From contig NZ_LACC01000030.1 in the NCBI RefSeq assembly GCF_000967965.1, forward strand, positions 1 through 64,000: DNA of 64,000 nucleotides. Reading direction: 5' to 3'. The notes under the pieces were generated by a model. That model saw nothing but the letters and a program-made list of their open reading frames with translations, did no database searches and was not told the origin of the DNA. This document shows, in pieces, positions 8,062 through 17,137 of this stretch (its first letter is position 1; every line of letters starts with the position of its first letter). Source of the stretch: Pseudomonas fluorescens (GTDB lineage: Bacteria; Pseudomonadota; Gammaproteobacteria; Pseudomonadales; Pseudomonadaceae). Both the position numbers and the translations under genes were made by a program.

Positions 8062-9800
8062 TCGACACTCCCGAACAAGGTTTTCGCCGAAGCGGTTTCG
8101 CTCTGGCGCTTGATGTGATTGGCGGCCAGGTAACCGAAGGTCATGGCCGGGCCGATGGTCGAACCGGCGCCCGGATAGGTGCGGCCCATCATCGAGGCCG
8201 CGCTGTTGCCGATGGCGTACAGGCCGTTGATCGGTTCGCCGTCTTCATGCAGCACGCGGGCGTGCACGTCGGTCAGCAGGCCACCCTTGGTGCCGATGTC
8301 GCCAGCGTCGATGCGCACGGCGTAGAACGGCCCCTTGAGCAACGGCGCCAGGCACGGATTGGGTTGCACGTTCGGGTCGCCGTAGTAGCGATCGAACAGC
8401 GATTCACCCTTGTGGAAATCCTCGTCGACACCCTGCACGGCCATGCCGTTGAAGCGCTGCACGGTGCGCACCAGCCCGTCGGCGTCGACGCCGATTTTCG
8501 TCGCCAGTTCTTCCAGGCTCGACGCCTTGTGGAAGTAGTCGCGCAGGTGCTCGGGCAATTGCCAATCGCGCTGGGCATAACCCGGCAGCAAGGCGCCGCA
8601 AGGGTATTTGCGGCGGAACTCGGCGTCGAACACCATCCAGCACGGCACGCTCGCGGCGCCTTCGCGGTTGTTGGCGTACATCGCGTAAACGATATCGGTA
8701 TAGGGCGCGGCCTCGTTGACGAAACGCTCCCCCGCCGCGTTGACCATCACACACCCCGGCAGGGTGCGTTCAACGAACAGCGCGCGCTGTTTTTCTTCGC
8801 CCTTGACGTAGGTGGTCGGCGCCCACCAGCTGTGCTCCATCAGCGCGGTCCGCGCGCCAAGGGCCTGGCCGGCGCGGATGCCGTCGCCGGTATTGTTGGG
8901 CGGCGTGGCGCTCCAGTTGGCCCGGGACGGCTGCGGCAGGTACTGCTCGCGCATCGCCTGGTTACGCTCGAAACCACCGGCGGCGATGATCACCCCGTAG
9001 CGCGCCTTGACGTTGAGCAACTGACCGTTGCGATTGACCCGCGCCCCGCCGACCCGGTCGCCGACCAGCAGCAGCTCTTCGAGCGCACAGTTGAGCCACA
9101 GCGACTTGCCGCGATCCTGCAACGAACAGCGCAAGGCACCGATCAAGGCATTGCCCAGGGTCAGGAAACGGTCGCGACGGGACAAGCGCCGCCCCTCGCG
9201 ATCACGCCAGTAGCGCCACATCACCCGCAAGGTCAGGCGCAACCAGCCGGGGCCACGGCACAGCAGCACCTGCGCCTCTTTCATGGTCATCGCCATGCGC
9301 CCCATCATCAGGGTGCCGGGGGACGGAGCGCGCATGCGCAAAAATTCTTCACCGAGTTCAGCGGCATCGAACGGTTGTGGATCCATCGAGCGATAGCCCG
9401 GTTTTCCACCCTCGACCTCCGGATAGTAATCGGCGTAGCGCGGTTGCGCTTCGAAGCGCACGCGGGTGTGTTGTTCCAGGTACTCGACCATCTCCCGGCC
9501 GTGCTCGACATAGGCTTCGATGCGCCCGTCGTCGATCTCGCCATGGGTCACGGCGCGGATGTAGGCAATCGCTTCGGCCGCCGAATCACTGCCGCCTATC
9601 GCATTGATCCGGTGGTTGTTGGGGATCCAGATGCCGCCGCCGGACACTGCCGAGGTGCCGCCGTACTCGCCGCTCTTTTCGATCAACAGCGCATTCAGGC
9701 CCAGGTCGTGAGCGCGCAGCGCAGCGGTCATGCCCCCGGCTCCCGAGCCAATCACCAACACATCACAGCACTCGTCCCATTTGATCCCGGCAGCGTTCAT
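8058..9800 (-). CDS. kstD: 3-ketosteroid Delta1-dehydrogenase
   Basis: A 580-residue flavoprotein. It has the FAD site VIGSGAGGMTAALRAHDLG (from about residue 15), the GGTSAVSGGGIWIP segment, and YPGAGSTIGPAMTFGY near the C-terminus (about 542-557). Tyr542 and Gly546 correspond to the conserved Tyr/Gly pair of KstD enzymes, which introduce the C1-C2 double bond of ring A. Together with KshAB this triggers ring-B opening. First gene of a two-gene operon behind operator 3, with about 70 bases of predicted leader. Related dehydrogenases act on other ketones, but the context is strongly steroidal. Confidence 0.85.
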   Translation of the reverse strand: MNAAGIKWDECCDVLVIGSGAGGMTAALRAHDLGLNALLIEKSGEYGGTSAVSGGGIWIPNNHRINAIGGSDSAAEAIAYIRAVTHGEIDDGRIEAYVEHGREMVEYLEQHTRVRFEAQPRYADYYPEVEGGKPGYRSMDPQPFDAAELGEEFLRMRAPSPGTLMMGRMAMTMKEAQVLLCRGPGWLRLTLRVMWRYWRDREGRRLSRRDRFLTLGNALIGALRCSLQDRGKSLWLNCALEELLLVGDRVGGARVNRNGQLLNVKARYGVIIAAGGFERNQAMREQYLPQPSRANWSATPPNNTGDGIRAGQALGARTALMEHSWWAPTTYVKGEEKQRALFVERTLPGCVMVNAAGERFVNEAAPYTDIVYAMYANNREGAASVPCWMVFDAEFRRKYPCGALLPGYAQRDWQLPEHLRDYFHKASSLEELATKIGVDADGLVRTVQRFNGMAVQGVDEDFHKGESLFDRYYGDPNVQPNPCLAPLLKGPFYAVRIDAGDIGTKGGLLTDVHARVLHEDGEPINGLYAIGNSAASMMGRTYPGAGSTIGPAMTFGYLAANHIKRQSETASAKTLFGSVE

Positions 9801-9876
9801 GCGATCACCCTTGTTCAGCGCCCATCAGGCAGAAACCGCCACCGCCGGATCTTCGCCCGGTGCAGTCGGTCTCGGG

Positions 9877-9920
9877 ATTGTTCGCCGCGCGCGCCGGGTG
9901 TTCATCGTCCGATAAGACTA
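9877..9920 (-). promoter_or_regulatory. Island operator 3 with -10 (kstD operon)
   Basis: On the minus strand, TAGTCTTATCGGACGATG (9920-9903) is followed after 20 bases by AACAAT (9882-9877). It faces the kstD start at 9800. Confidence 0.75.
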
Positions 9921-9954
9921 AGGCCAGGACGGCTGCCGCCCTGTACAAATCGCT

Positions 9955-9998
9955 TAGTCCGCTTGGACGATGTTGCGCGCAAGTCGTGACTCCATAGT
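9955..9998 (+). promoter_or_regulatory. Island operator 4 with -10 (DUF1302 operon)
   Basis: TAGTCCGCTTGGACGATG (9955-9972) is followed after 20 bases by CATAGT (9993-9998). It lies 34 bases from operator 3 and points the other way, so each divergent operon has its own site. Confidence 0.75.
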
Positions 9999-10066
9999 CG
10001 CCCACAGCACCAATCACCCCCCTGAAATGCAGGTCGGGCAGGTCTGACCTGGGCCATGAGGACGAC

Positions 10067-11644
10067 ATGATAAAAACAATAATCGCCCCACCAACACAGC
10101 ACCCTCGCACACAGCTTGTTCTATTGATGCTGGCTGGCGGACTTAGCGCTCACGTTAACGCCATGAGCTTTCAGCCAAGCGAAGACTTGAGCATCGACTG
10201 GGACACCACACTGACGTACAGCCTCGCCTGGCGGACCGAGTCACGCGATCACAAACTGACCGCCAATGCCAACGGCAACGACGGCGACAACGCGTTCGAC
10301 AAAGGCAGCCTGATCAACAACCGCAGCGGTTTTCTCACCGAAGCCAACATCAAGTGGCAAGACGACTACGGCGTGTTTGTCCGGGCGACGGGCTTCTACG
10401 ACAACGTCTACGATCAGGACAACGACAACACCACCGGCACTTCCAACTGCTTCGCCGGCGGCCATTGCAGTCAGCCTGACCGCTTCTCCCAGGACACCAT
10501 CGACCAGCACCGCAATGAACTGCGCATGCTCGATTACTATGCCTATGGCACCTGGGACGTGGGCGGCCATGCCTTCAACGCGCGCCTGGGTAACCAGGTG
10601 GTGAGCTGGGGTGAGAGCCTGTTCTATCCGGGTATTTCCGCGGCCCAGAGCCCGGTGGACGCGACCAAGGCGACCACCCCCGGCGTCGAGGTCAAGGAAA
10701 TTCTGCTGCCGGTCGGCCAACTGTTCACCCAGTTTGCCCTGACCGAAAGCCTGGGTATCCAGGCCTACTACCAATACAAGTGGGAAAAGACCGAGCTGTT
10801 CGGCGTGGGTAGCTACTTCTCCACCACCGACTTCATCGATGAGGGCGGCTTCAACGACGCCTCCGGTTTCGTCACCCGTCTGAAGGACGACAAACCGAGC
10901 GACAGCGGCCAGTACGGTGTCGCCTTCACCTACGCCGCCGAGTCGCTGAACAACACCGAGTTCGGCCTCTTCTACTCGCGCTATCACGACAAGACGCCGT
11001 CGCTGGATTTCGCGACGAACCTGGGCCGCTACCAGGTGCGCTACTTCGACAACATCGACCTGTTCGGCGCGAGCTTCGCCACCGTGCTGGGCGACGTCAG
11101 TTGGGCTGGTGAAGTCAGCTACCGCGACGGCACGCCGGTGATGGTCAACAACGGTTTCTCCAGCCCCGTGCGTGGCAAGACCGTACAAGCGCAGACGTCG
11201 ATGATCTATGTGCTCGGCCCGACCGCCTTCGCCGACAACACCAGCCTGACTGGCGAGGTGGTCTACAACACCGTGGTCAGCAACGACAAGTCGCAACCGG
11301 TGACCTTGGCGCCGGGCTTCGCGCTGCCGGGAACCGACAGCCTGGTCTATGACCGCGATGCCTGGGGCTACACGGTGCAGGCGAACTTTGACTACAACGA
11401 CGTGTTCAGCGGATGGGACATGTCGGTGCCTGTCACTTTCAGCGCCGCCGCTCACGGCGACAGCTCGATGGTCGGCTCGATCAACGCCGGCCAGAACGAT
11501 AACCGCGCCAGCATCGGCAGTTCGTGGCGCTACCTGGGCAACTTCACCGTCGAGGCCCGCTACAACGCCTACCTCGGCAATGCCAACAACAGCCCGTTGG
11601 CCGACCGCGACAACGTCGCGCTCAACTTCAAGTACCGGTTCTGA
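10067..11644 (+). CDS. DUF1302 outer-membrane protein
   Basis: A 525-residue DUF1302 protein. It has an N-terminal export signal ending near HVNAM (about residue 27), many aromatic/acidic beta-type strands and a C-terminal aromatic residue (NFKYRF) typical of outer-membrane barrels. DUF1302 genes are known to pair with DUF1329 genes in clusters for hydrophobic substrates. A role in steroid passage across, or localisation at, the outer membrane is inferred. GAGGA lies six bases before the ATG. First gene behind operator 4. Confidence 0.8.
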   Translation: MIKTIIAPPTQHPRTQLVLLMLAGGLSAHVNAMSFQPSEDLSIDWDTTLTYSLAWRTESRDHKLTANANGNDGDNAFDKGSLINNRSGFLTEANIKWQDDYGVFVRATGFYDNVYDQDNDNTTGTSNCFAGGHCSQPDRFSQDTIDQHRNELRMLDYYAYGTWDVGGHAFNARLGNQVVSWGESLFYPGISAAQSPVDATKATTPGVEVKEILLPVGQLFTQFALTESLGIQAYYQYKWEKTELFGVGSYFSTTDFIDEGGFNDASGFVTRLKDDKPSDSGQYGVAFTYAAESLNNTEFGLFYSRYHDKTPSLDFATNLGRYQVRYFDNIDLFGASFATVLGDVSWAGEVSYRDGTPVMVNNGFSSPVRGKTVQAQTSMIYVLGPTAFADNTSLTGEVVYNTVVSNDKSQPVTLAPGFALPGTDSLVYDRDAWGYTVQANFDYNDVFSGWDMSVPVTFSAAAHGDSSMVGSINAGQNDNRASIGSSWRYLGNFTVEARYNAYLGNANNSPLADRDNVALNFKYRF

Positions 11645-11667
11645 TTCCCCTGTCGGAGGAGCACAGC

Positions 11668-13047
11668 ATGTCCAGATTCACCCAAACCATATTGAGCACG
11701 GCGCTGACCGTCGGCCTGCTCGGCAGTGGCCTGGCCTACGCCAAGGTCAGCCCCGAAGAAGCCAACCGCCTTGGCCAGGACCTGACCCCGATGGGCGCCG
11801 AAAAAGCCGGCAACGCCGACGGCAGCATCCCGGCCTGGTCCGGCAAATGGCGCGGTCTGCCACCTGGTCTCAAATACGCCGGTCCCGGCACGCCGTACCC
11901 GGATCCGTACGCGGCGGAAAAACCGCTGTTCGTGATTGATTCGAAGAACATGGACAAGTACGCCGACAACCTGACCGATGGCCAGAAAGCGCTGCTCAAG
12001 CGTTACCCTGACACCTTCAAGATCCCGGTGTACCCAAGCCATCGCGACTTCCGCCTTGATCAGAAGATGGAAGACCTGATCAAGAAAAACGCCGTCACTG
12101 CCGAACTCGACAATGACAACAACGACACGAAAAACGCCTGGGGTGCCTCGCCGTTCCCGATCCCGAAGAACGGCAGCGAGTTGATGTTCAACCACACCTT
12201 GCAGGGGCGTGCCAACACCGAAGAAGCCAACTACGGCCAGGCGGTGATCTACTCCAACAAGGAAAAGGTACTCGAAGAGGTCAACTACAAGATCTTCTCG
12301 ATCTGGTCGAGCCCGGACAAGACCCTGGAGACCGCTGACGGCGTGCTCACCAACTTCCTGATCACCACCCTGGAACCGGTGCGCAAGAAAGGCGAGATCG
12401 TGGTCGGTCACGAATTCATCAACCCGACCGCCTCCCCGCGCCAGGCCTGGCAGTACAGCCCGGGCCAACGCCGGGTACGTCGCGCGCCGACCGTGGGCTA
12501 TGACTCGCCGACCGGTGCGGGAGGTTTTCGTGTGTACGACGAAGACCGTTTGTTCAACGGTGCGCCAGACCGCTACAACTGGACCATCGTCGGTAAAAAA
12601 GAGATCTACATTCCGTACCACAACTACAAGATCGACGACCCGAGCGTGACCTCCGACCAGATCCTGGCCACCACCGGTCACGTCGATCCGCAGTACATGC
12701 GCTACGAGAAACACCGCGTCTGGGTGTTGCAGGCCAACCTCAAGGAAGGTGCCCGCCACGTGTACGCCAAGCGCGTGCTGTACCTCGACGAGGACACCTG
12801 GTCCGCGACCATGGCCGACAACTACGACAGCCGTGGCCAGTTGTGGCGCACCAACATGCAGACCTCGATCTACGCCTACGAGATACAGCGCTACCACGCT
12901 CGCCTCGGGATCTACCACGACCTGATCGCCGGCTCCTACCTGGTTGACCGCATGCTGATCGATCAGAAACCGGCCAAGCTCAATGCCACCGCCTTCACCG
13001 AAGACGAATTCACCCCTGGCAACCTGCGCAAACTCGGCACCCGCTAA
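11668..13047 (+). CDS. DUF1329 periplasmic/outer-membrane protein
   Basis: A 459-residue DUF1329 protein. Its signal peptide ends at LAYA (about residue 24), followed by KVSPEEANRLGQDLTPMGAE, the usual DUF1329 beginning. This family has a lipoprotein-carrier-like fold and nearly always follows DUF1302. It starts 23 bases after the DUF1302 stop with CGGAGGAG as ribosome site. The biochemical function is unknown. A part in handling hydrophobic substrate in the periplasm is inferred. Confidence 0.8.
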   Translation: MSRFTQTILSTALTVGLLGSGLAYAKVSPEEANRLGQDLTPMGAEKAGNADGSIPAWSGKWRGLPPGLKYAGPGTPYPDPYAAEKPLFVIDSKNMDKYADNLTDGQKALLKRYPDTFKIPVYPSHRDFRLDQKMEDLIKKNAVTAELDNDNNDTKNAWGASPFPIPKNGSELMFNHTLQGRANTEEANYGQAVIYSNKEKVLEEVNYKIFSIWSSPDKTLETADGVLTNFLITTLEPVRKKGEIVVGHEFINPTASPRQAWQYSPGQRRVRRAPTVGYDSPTGAGGFRVYDEDRLFNGAPDRYNWTIVGKKEIYIPYHNYKIDDPSVTSDQILATTGHVDPQYMRYEKHRVWVLQANLKEGARHVYAKRVLYLDEDTWSATMADNYDSRGQLWRTNMQTSIYAYEIQRYHARLGIYHDLIAGSYLVDRMLIDQKPAKLNATAFTEDEFTPGNLRKLGTR

Positions 13048-13056
13048 ACTCACCGC

Positions 13057-13083
13057 GCCCCGACCGAATCATTCGGTCGGGGC
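13057..13083 (+). terminator. Long inverted repeat after the DUF1329 gene
   Basis: GCCCCGACCGAAT and its exact complement are separated by a single base. No T-run follows, so it may attenuate or protect the mRNA rather than fully terminate before surE. Confidence 0.55.
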
Positions 13084-13125
13084 GTTGTGCTTTGTAAAAT
13101 CCGCGCCTCCCACGGAAGACTCCCC

Positions 13126-14103
13126 ATGAACAAACTCCTCACCGGCATCATCGCCATGGCCAGCGTTGGCCTGTCGATGCAAGCCAACGCCCTGAACATC
13201 CTGCTGACCAACGACGATGGCTGCCGCGCACCCGGCATCGATGCGATGTACCGCGCCCTGACCACTGCCGGGCACAAGGTCACCCTGGTCGGCCCGTTGA
13301 ACGACAGCAGCGGCATCAGCGCCGCCAGCGTGGTCGTACCCGGCCAGGCCCTGGCGGTGACCGAACTGGCGCCGGGCCGGTTTTGCGTCGGGCCGCCAGA
13401 GGGCTACAGCCCACCTGCCGGCAAGACCTCCGCCATTGGCACGCCTGTGGATGCGGTCAATGTCGGCCTCGATGTGATCCTCAAGGATTCGCCGCCAGAC
13501 CTGGTGGTGTCCGGCAGCAACTTCGGTGAAAACGTCGGCCCGCTGACGCAGATGTCCGGCACCCTCAACGCCGCCGTGCGCGCCATGTTCAAGGGGATTC
13601 CGGCGGTGGCGGTGTCCACGGCCATCGACATGGACCTGATCATCCGCGACCAGCAGGCCGGCTACCGCAAGACCCTCGGCGCCATGGACGACACGGCGCG
13701 CTTTGCCGTGAAGGTCATCGAACAGGCGAGCCTGGCCGGTACAGAAGCCAGACAGGCCTGCGCCAGGAACAAACATCAGTGTGATTTGAACGTGCTCGGC
13801 CTGCCGGGTGCCAGCGGCCTGAACCTCAACTACCCGCCCCTGAAACCCGATGAAGTCAAAGGCGTGAGCTTTGCGCCTATCGGCAACTGGGACCGCGTGA
13901 ACTTCACCTCACAGCGCGGCGCCGATGGCGTGGTCCACGTCAACCTGGCCCCGCCGTCGACACCGACCGAAGCCCAGCAAAAGGCCGATGCCTATCAACT
14001 GTGGCAAGGCCACGCGGTGATCACCGTGATCGACGGCAACATGACCGCGCCGCAGGCGGTGCAGGATCAGGCGAAGAAGATGTTGCGCGGGATCAAGCCT
14101 TAA
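13126..14103 (+). CDS. Exported SurE-family phosphatase/nucleotidase
   Basis: A 325-residue SurE-fold protein with an N-terminal signal peptide ending at QANA (about residue 22). The SurE metal site follows (NILLTNDDG), then SSGISAA and SGSNFGEN. Standard SurE is cytoplasmic and about 250 residues. This one is longer, appears secreted, and has several cysteines (DGCR, RFCVG, QACARNKHQC) consistent with periplasmic disulfides. The family hydrolyses nucleoside monophosphates and other phosphate esters. It follows DUF1302/DUF1329 and may be read from operator 4, although a large hairpin intervenes. Its role in steroid metabolism is unknown. Confidence 0.75.
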   Translation: MNKLLTGIIAMASVGLSMQANALNILLTNDDGCRAPGIDAMYRALTTAGHKVTLVGPLNDSSGISAASVVVPGQALAVTELAPGRFCVGPPEGYSPPAGKTSAIGTPVDAVNVGLDVILKDSPPDLVVSGSNFGENVGPLTQMSGTLNAAVRAMFKGIPAVAVSTAIDMDLIIRDQQAGYRKTLGAMDDTARFAVKVIEQASLAGTEARQACARNKHQCDLNVLGLPGASGLNLNYPPLKPDEVKGVSFAPIGNWDRVNFTSQRGADGVVHVNLAPPSTPTEAQQKADAYQLWQGHAVITVIDGNMTAPQAVQDQAKKMLRGIKP

Positions 14104-14134
14104 GCCAACACGGAACCTGTGGAAAATACAAACA

Positions 14135-14232
14135 TGTGGCGAGGGAGCTTGCTCCCGCTCGGGCGCGAAGCGGCCGTAAGATTTTTACGACTGCTGCGCA
14201 GCCGAACGGGAGCAAGCTCCCTCGCCACAGGT
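14135..14232. repeat. REP pair
   Basis: TGTGGCGAGGGAGCTTGCTC and its complement flank a GC-rich spacer in the gap between the converging surE and ribBX genes. Confidence 0.85.
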
Positions 14233-14247
14233 GTATGTCAATTCAAG

Positions 14248-15357
14248 TCACGGTTGAAACGGCACGAATTCCGTCACTTCCAGGTCAAACCCGGAAACGG
14301 CGGTGTACGGCACCGGCGAACTCATCAGGCGCATTTTGCGCACGTTCTGGTCCCGCAGGATCTGCGCGCCGATGCCCAAAGTCCGTTGCGGAAACTGTGG
14401 CGCCCGGTGTTTGCCTCCACTGCGCTGACGCAGTTGTTCGAGCACGCCCTCGGCCGATTCCTTTTGCGCCAGCAGCACCAGCACACCGCTACCGGCCGCC
14501 GCGATACTGGCCAGCGAACGTTCCAGGGTCCACTGTTGCGGCCCGCCTTCGCTTTCACAGCCCAGTACGTCACGCAACGTCTCGATGCTTTGCACCCGCA
14601 CCAGCGCCGGTTGCGTGCAGTCGATCCGGCCCTTGACCAGCGCCAGGTGCAACGAGCCCTGGTAGGTGTCCTGATAGGTGGTCACCTGGAACTCGCCGTG
14701 ACGGGTTTGCAACGGATATTCGCCGCCGCGCTCGATCGTGCCTTCATGCAGGATGCGGTAGTGAATCAGGTCGGCAATGGTGCCGATCCGCAAGCCATGG
14801 CGCTGGGCGAATTCATGCAGCTCGGCACCACGGGCCAGTTCACCGTCCTCGTTGAGAATGCCCACCAGGGTTGCCGCCGGTTGCAGCCCCGCCAGTCGTG
14901 TCAGGTCGCAAGCGGCCTCGACATGGCCGGCCCGCTGCATCACGCCACCGGGCAAGGCCTGCACCGGGAAGATATGCCCCGGTTGCACCAGGTCCGTCGG
15001 AACGCTGGCCGGGTCGACCGCCACCTGGATCGACCGCGCCCGGTCCGCCGCCGAGATGCCGGTGGACACCCCGGTGGCGGCTTCGATCGAGCGGGTAAAA
15101 CCCACGCCATGTTGCGCCCGGGAGTTGGGCACCATCAGGTCCAGGCCCAGCGCGCGGCAGCGCTGCTCGGTCAGGGCCAGGCAAATCAGCCCGCGTGCCT
15201 GCACTGCCATGAAGGTGACAGCCTCGGCCCCGGCCTGTTCGGCGGCCATCAGTAGCGAGCCTTCGCCGTTGTGCTCGTCGTCGGTGATCACCACCATCCG
15301 ACCGGCGCCGATGGCCTCGATCAGTTGCGGCACCGTGTTGAAAACCAGGCCGCTCAT
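14248..15357 (-). CDS. RibBX-like protein: degenerate RibB and GTP cyclohydrolase II domains
   Basis: The 369-residue protein has an N-terminal 3,4-DHBP synthase (RibB) domain (about 1-200) and a C-terminal GTP cyclohydrolase II-like domain (about 205-369). In the first, IEAATGVSTGISAADR and GHVEA are recognisable. The usual DRENEGD metal/substrate loop reads HNGEGS, one residue shorter, and lost its Arg, outer Glu and Asp. In the second, the zinc motif around SEC...RCDCG is gone (SIETLRDVLGCESEGG) and the RQEGRxIGL segment is absent, so GTP cyclohydrolase activity is very unlikely. The ATG overlaps the upstream hydrolase stop (ATGA). It probably served flavin supply for the flavoenzymes here, or has a new role. 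Both ideas are inference. Confidence 0.7.
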   Translation of the reverse strand: MSGLVFNTVPQLIEAIGAGRMVVITDDEHNGEGSLLMAAEQAGAEAVTFMAVQARGLICLALTEQRCRALGLDLMVPNSRAQHGVGFTRSIEAATGVSTGISAADRARSIQVAVDPASVPTDLVQPGHIFPVQALPGGVMQRAGHVEAACDLTRLAGLQPAATLVGILNEDGELARGAELHEFAQRHGLRIGTIADLIHYRILHEGTIERGGEYPLQTRHGEFQVTTYQDTYQGSLHLALVKGRIDCTQPALVRVQSIETLRDVLGCESEGGPQQWTLERSLASIAAAGSGVLVLLAQKESAEGVLEQLRQRSGGKHRAPQFPQRTLGIGAQILRDQNVRKMRLMSSPVPYTAVSGFDLEVTEFVPFQP

Positions 15358-16286
15358 TTGAGTGCCCCGCGCAAATCGGCGCAAGCTTCTGTCAACGCTT
15401 GTGCTGCTGCTTCAACAAACGGCGCCATGCTGATAAAGCCGTGAATCATGCCTTCGTAACGCTGCACGCGCACCGCCACACCGGCTTCGCGCAGGTACTC
15501 GGCCAATGCCTCGCCCTCGTCCCGCAGCGGATCGAACCCGGCGGTGAACAATGTGGTCGGCGGCAAGCCTGCCAGGCTCTCGGCGCGCAATGGCGAGGCC
15601 AAAGGATCATCCGCCTGCCCGACATCTTGCAGGTACTGCTGCCAGAACCAGCGCATCATCCCGGCGGAAAGCAGATAGCTCTCGGCGAAGTCTTCGAAGG
15701 ACTGACTGTCGCAACCCGCATCGGTGACCGGGTAAAACAGGCACTGATAACTGATCTTCGGCCCCCCGCGCTGTACCGCCAACTGACTGACCGCCAGCGC
15801 CAGATTGCCTCCGGCGCTGTCCCCGGCCACAGCCAGTCGACTGCCATCGACGCGCAGTTCAGCCGCGTGCTCGACCAGCCAGCAGGTCGCCGCATAACAA
15901 TCGAGGGGTGCCGCCGGGAACGGGTTTTCCGGGGCCAGTCGGTACGCGACCGACACCACCGCCGCTTCGGTCTGGCGAGCCAATGAGCGGCAGAGATTGT
16001 CGTGGGTATCGAGATTGCCCATGACAAAGCCGCCGCCATGGAAAAACACCAGCAACGGCAGGTTGGGTTCTTCCGATGGCCGGTACAGCCGTGCGTCCAG
16101 TTCACCGTCCGCGCCGGCCACCCGTAGGTCGCGCACCTCGCTCATCGGTTCGCCGGGGATGGCCGGCAGCATATTGTCGGAGAACTGCCGGTACTGAGCG
16201 GCATCGACCTGACTGAAATCGGGCTCCGGGATGTCGCGAAACTGCTGGAGAACCCCAGCGATCTGCTTATCGAGCGGCATGGGCAT
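15354..16286 (-). CDS. Alpha/beta hydrolase, HSL (hormone-sensitive lipase) family
   Basis: A 310-residue esterase-type protein with the HGGGF oxyanion motif (about residue 84), the nucleophile elbow GDSAGG, the acid in FDPLRDEG and the histidine in IHGF. All parts of the HSL-family triad are therefore present. It should cleave an ester or lactone. A steroid ester or side-chain ester is a natural guess from the island context. It overlaps the SDR gene by 20 bases upstream and ribBX by four bases downstream, so the three genes are tightly coupled. An alternative start lies two codons inside. Confidence 0.8.
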   Translation of the reverse strand: MPMPLDKQIAGVLQQFRDIPEPDFSQVDAAQYRQFSDNMLPAIPGEPMSEVRDLRVAGADGELDARLYRPSEEPNLPLLVFFHGGGFVMGNLDTHDNLCRSLARQTEAAVVSVAYRLAPENPFPAAPLDCYAATCWLVEHAAELRVDGSRLAVAGDSAGGNLALAVSQLAVQRGGPKISYQCLFYPVTDAGCDSQSFEDFAESYLLSAGMMRWFWQQYLQDVGQADDPLASPLRAESLAGLPPTTLFTAGFDPLRDEGEALAEYLREAGVAVRVQRYEGMIHGFISMAPFVEAAAQALTEACADLRGALK

Positions 16287-17106
16287 CGTCCTCTACGTCG
16301 GCCATTTGAAACTGCGGATTGGTCTCGCCCAGGATGCTTTGTACCCGGCGCTCAAGGGCCGGCTTGAAACCCTTGTGGGGCAGGATCCAGAAGCGTTTTT
16401 GCGCGACGGCGGCGAACACTTGCGCGGCCAGTTCCGCCGGGGTCATGCCCTGGCGAATGGTGCTGTCGAGCAGTTGGCTGAAGTCGGATCCGGCGGTGTC
16501 CACCACCTGGTTCGACGCCATGATTTCACTGGCCACCGGCCCCGGGCACAGCACCGAAACCGATACCGGCGCACCGATCATGGCGAGTTCGTAATGCAGG
16601 GTTTCCGAGAGCGCAACCACGGCCTGCTTGGTCACGTTGTACGGCGCCATCAGCGGGCTGCTGACCAGCCCGGCAAGGGACGCCGTGTTGATCACATGGG
16701 CGGCCCGGCCCTGGCTGAGCAACAGCGGCACAAAGGTGCGAATGCCGTTGATCACGCCATTGAGGTTGACGTCCAGCATGCGCTGCCATTGCGCCTCGGT
16801 GATTTCCCAGCTGAAGCCGGTTTGCATCACCCCGGCGTTGTTGAACAGCAGGTCGACCCCGCCAAAGTGCTCCACAGCCCGGTCACGCAAGCGCTCGACC
16901 TGCGTTACATCACCGACATCGGTAACGCAGGCAATCGCTTGCACACCGCTGGCCTGCAATTCGTCGCACAGGGCTTGCAGGCCCGCTGCATCCCGATCCG
17001 CCAGCACCAGGCGAATGCCCAGCGTCGCCGCGTGTTCGGCCAGGCCGCGGCCAATACCACTGGCGGCCCCGGTAATCACCGCTACCGGCCCTTGTTCATT
17101 ACTCAT
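16267..17106 (-). CDS. SDR-family oxidoreductase
   Basis: A 279-residue short-chain dehydrogenase with TGAASGIG (about residue 13), NNAG and YNVTK. The C-terminal half (MIGAPVSVSVLCPGPV) resembles SDRs active on bulky or lipid-like alcohols. The start at 17106 has GGAG seven bases upstream. The longer reading to 17166 would cover the -10 region and the operator edge. First gene of the SDR-esterase-ribBX operon on the left side of the symmetric operator 5. Confidence 0.75.
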   Translation of the reverse strand: MSNEQGPVAVITGAASGIGRGLAEHAATLGIRLVLADRDAAGLQALCDELQASGVQAIACVTDVGDVTQVERLRDRAVEHFGGVDLLFNNAGVMQTGFSWEITEAQWQRMLDVNLNGVINGIRTFVPLLLSQGRAAHVINTASLAGLVSSPLMAPYNVTKQAVVALSETLHYELAMIGAPVSVSVLCPGPVASEIMASNQVVDTAGSDFSQLLDSTIRQGMTPAELAAQVFAAVAQKRFWILPHKGFKPALERRVQSILGETNPQFQMADVEDDAHAAR

Positions 17107-17137
17107 CGCCAACTCCTGCCATGGGTCCAATGGCGCC

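Noticed and set aside
8043..9989. Open reading frame of 648 codons on the plus strand opposite kstD
   Set aside because: Its translation is Arg/His/Val/Gln-rich without domain motifs. The minus-strand frame has full FAD and catalytic motifs. Long antisense frames are usual in GC-rich DNA.
14248..14780. Functional GTP cyclohydrolase II domain
   Set aside because: The zinc-binding cysteines and the RQEGR region are missing, so the domain is treated as degenerate.
14119..15255. Plus-strand frame of 378 codons opposite ribBX
   Set aside because: It begins inside the REP pair, has no ribosome site and shows no motif. The opposite strand has clear RibB-type motifs.
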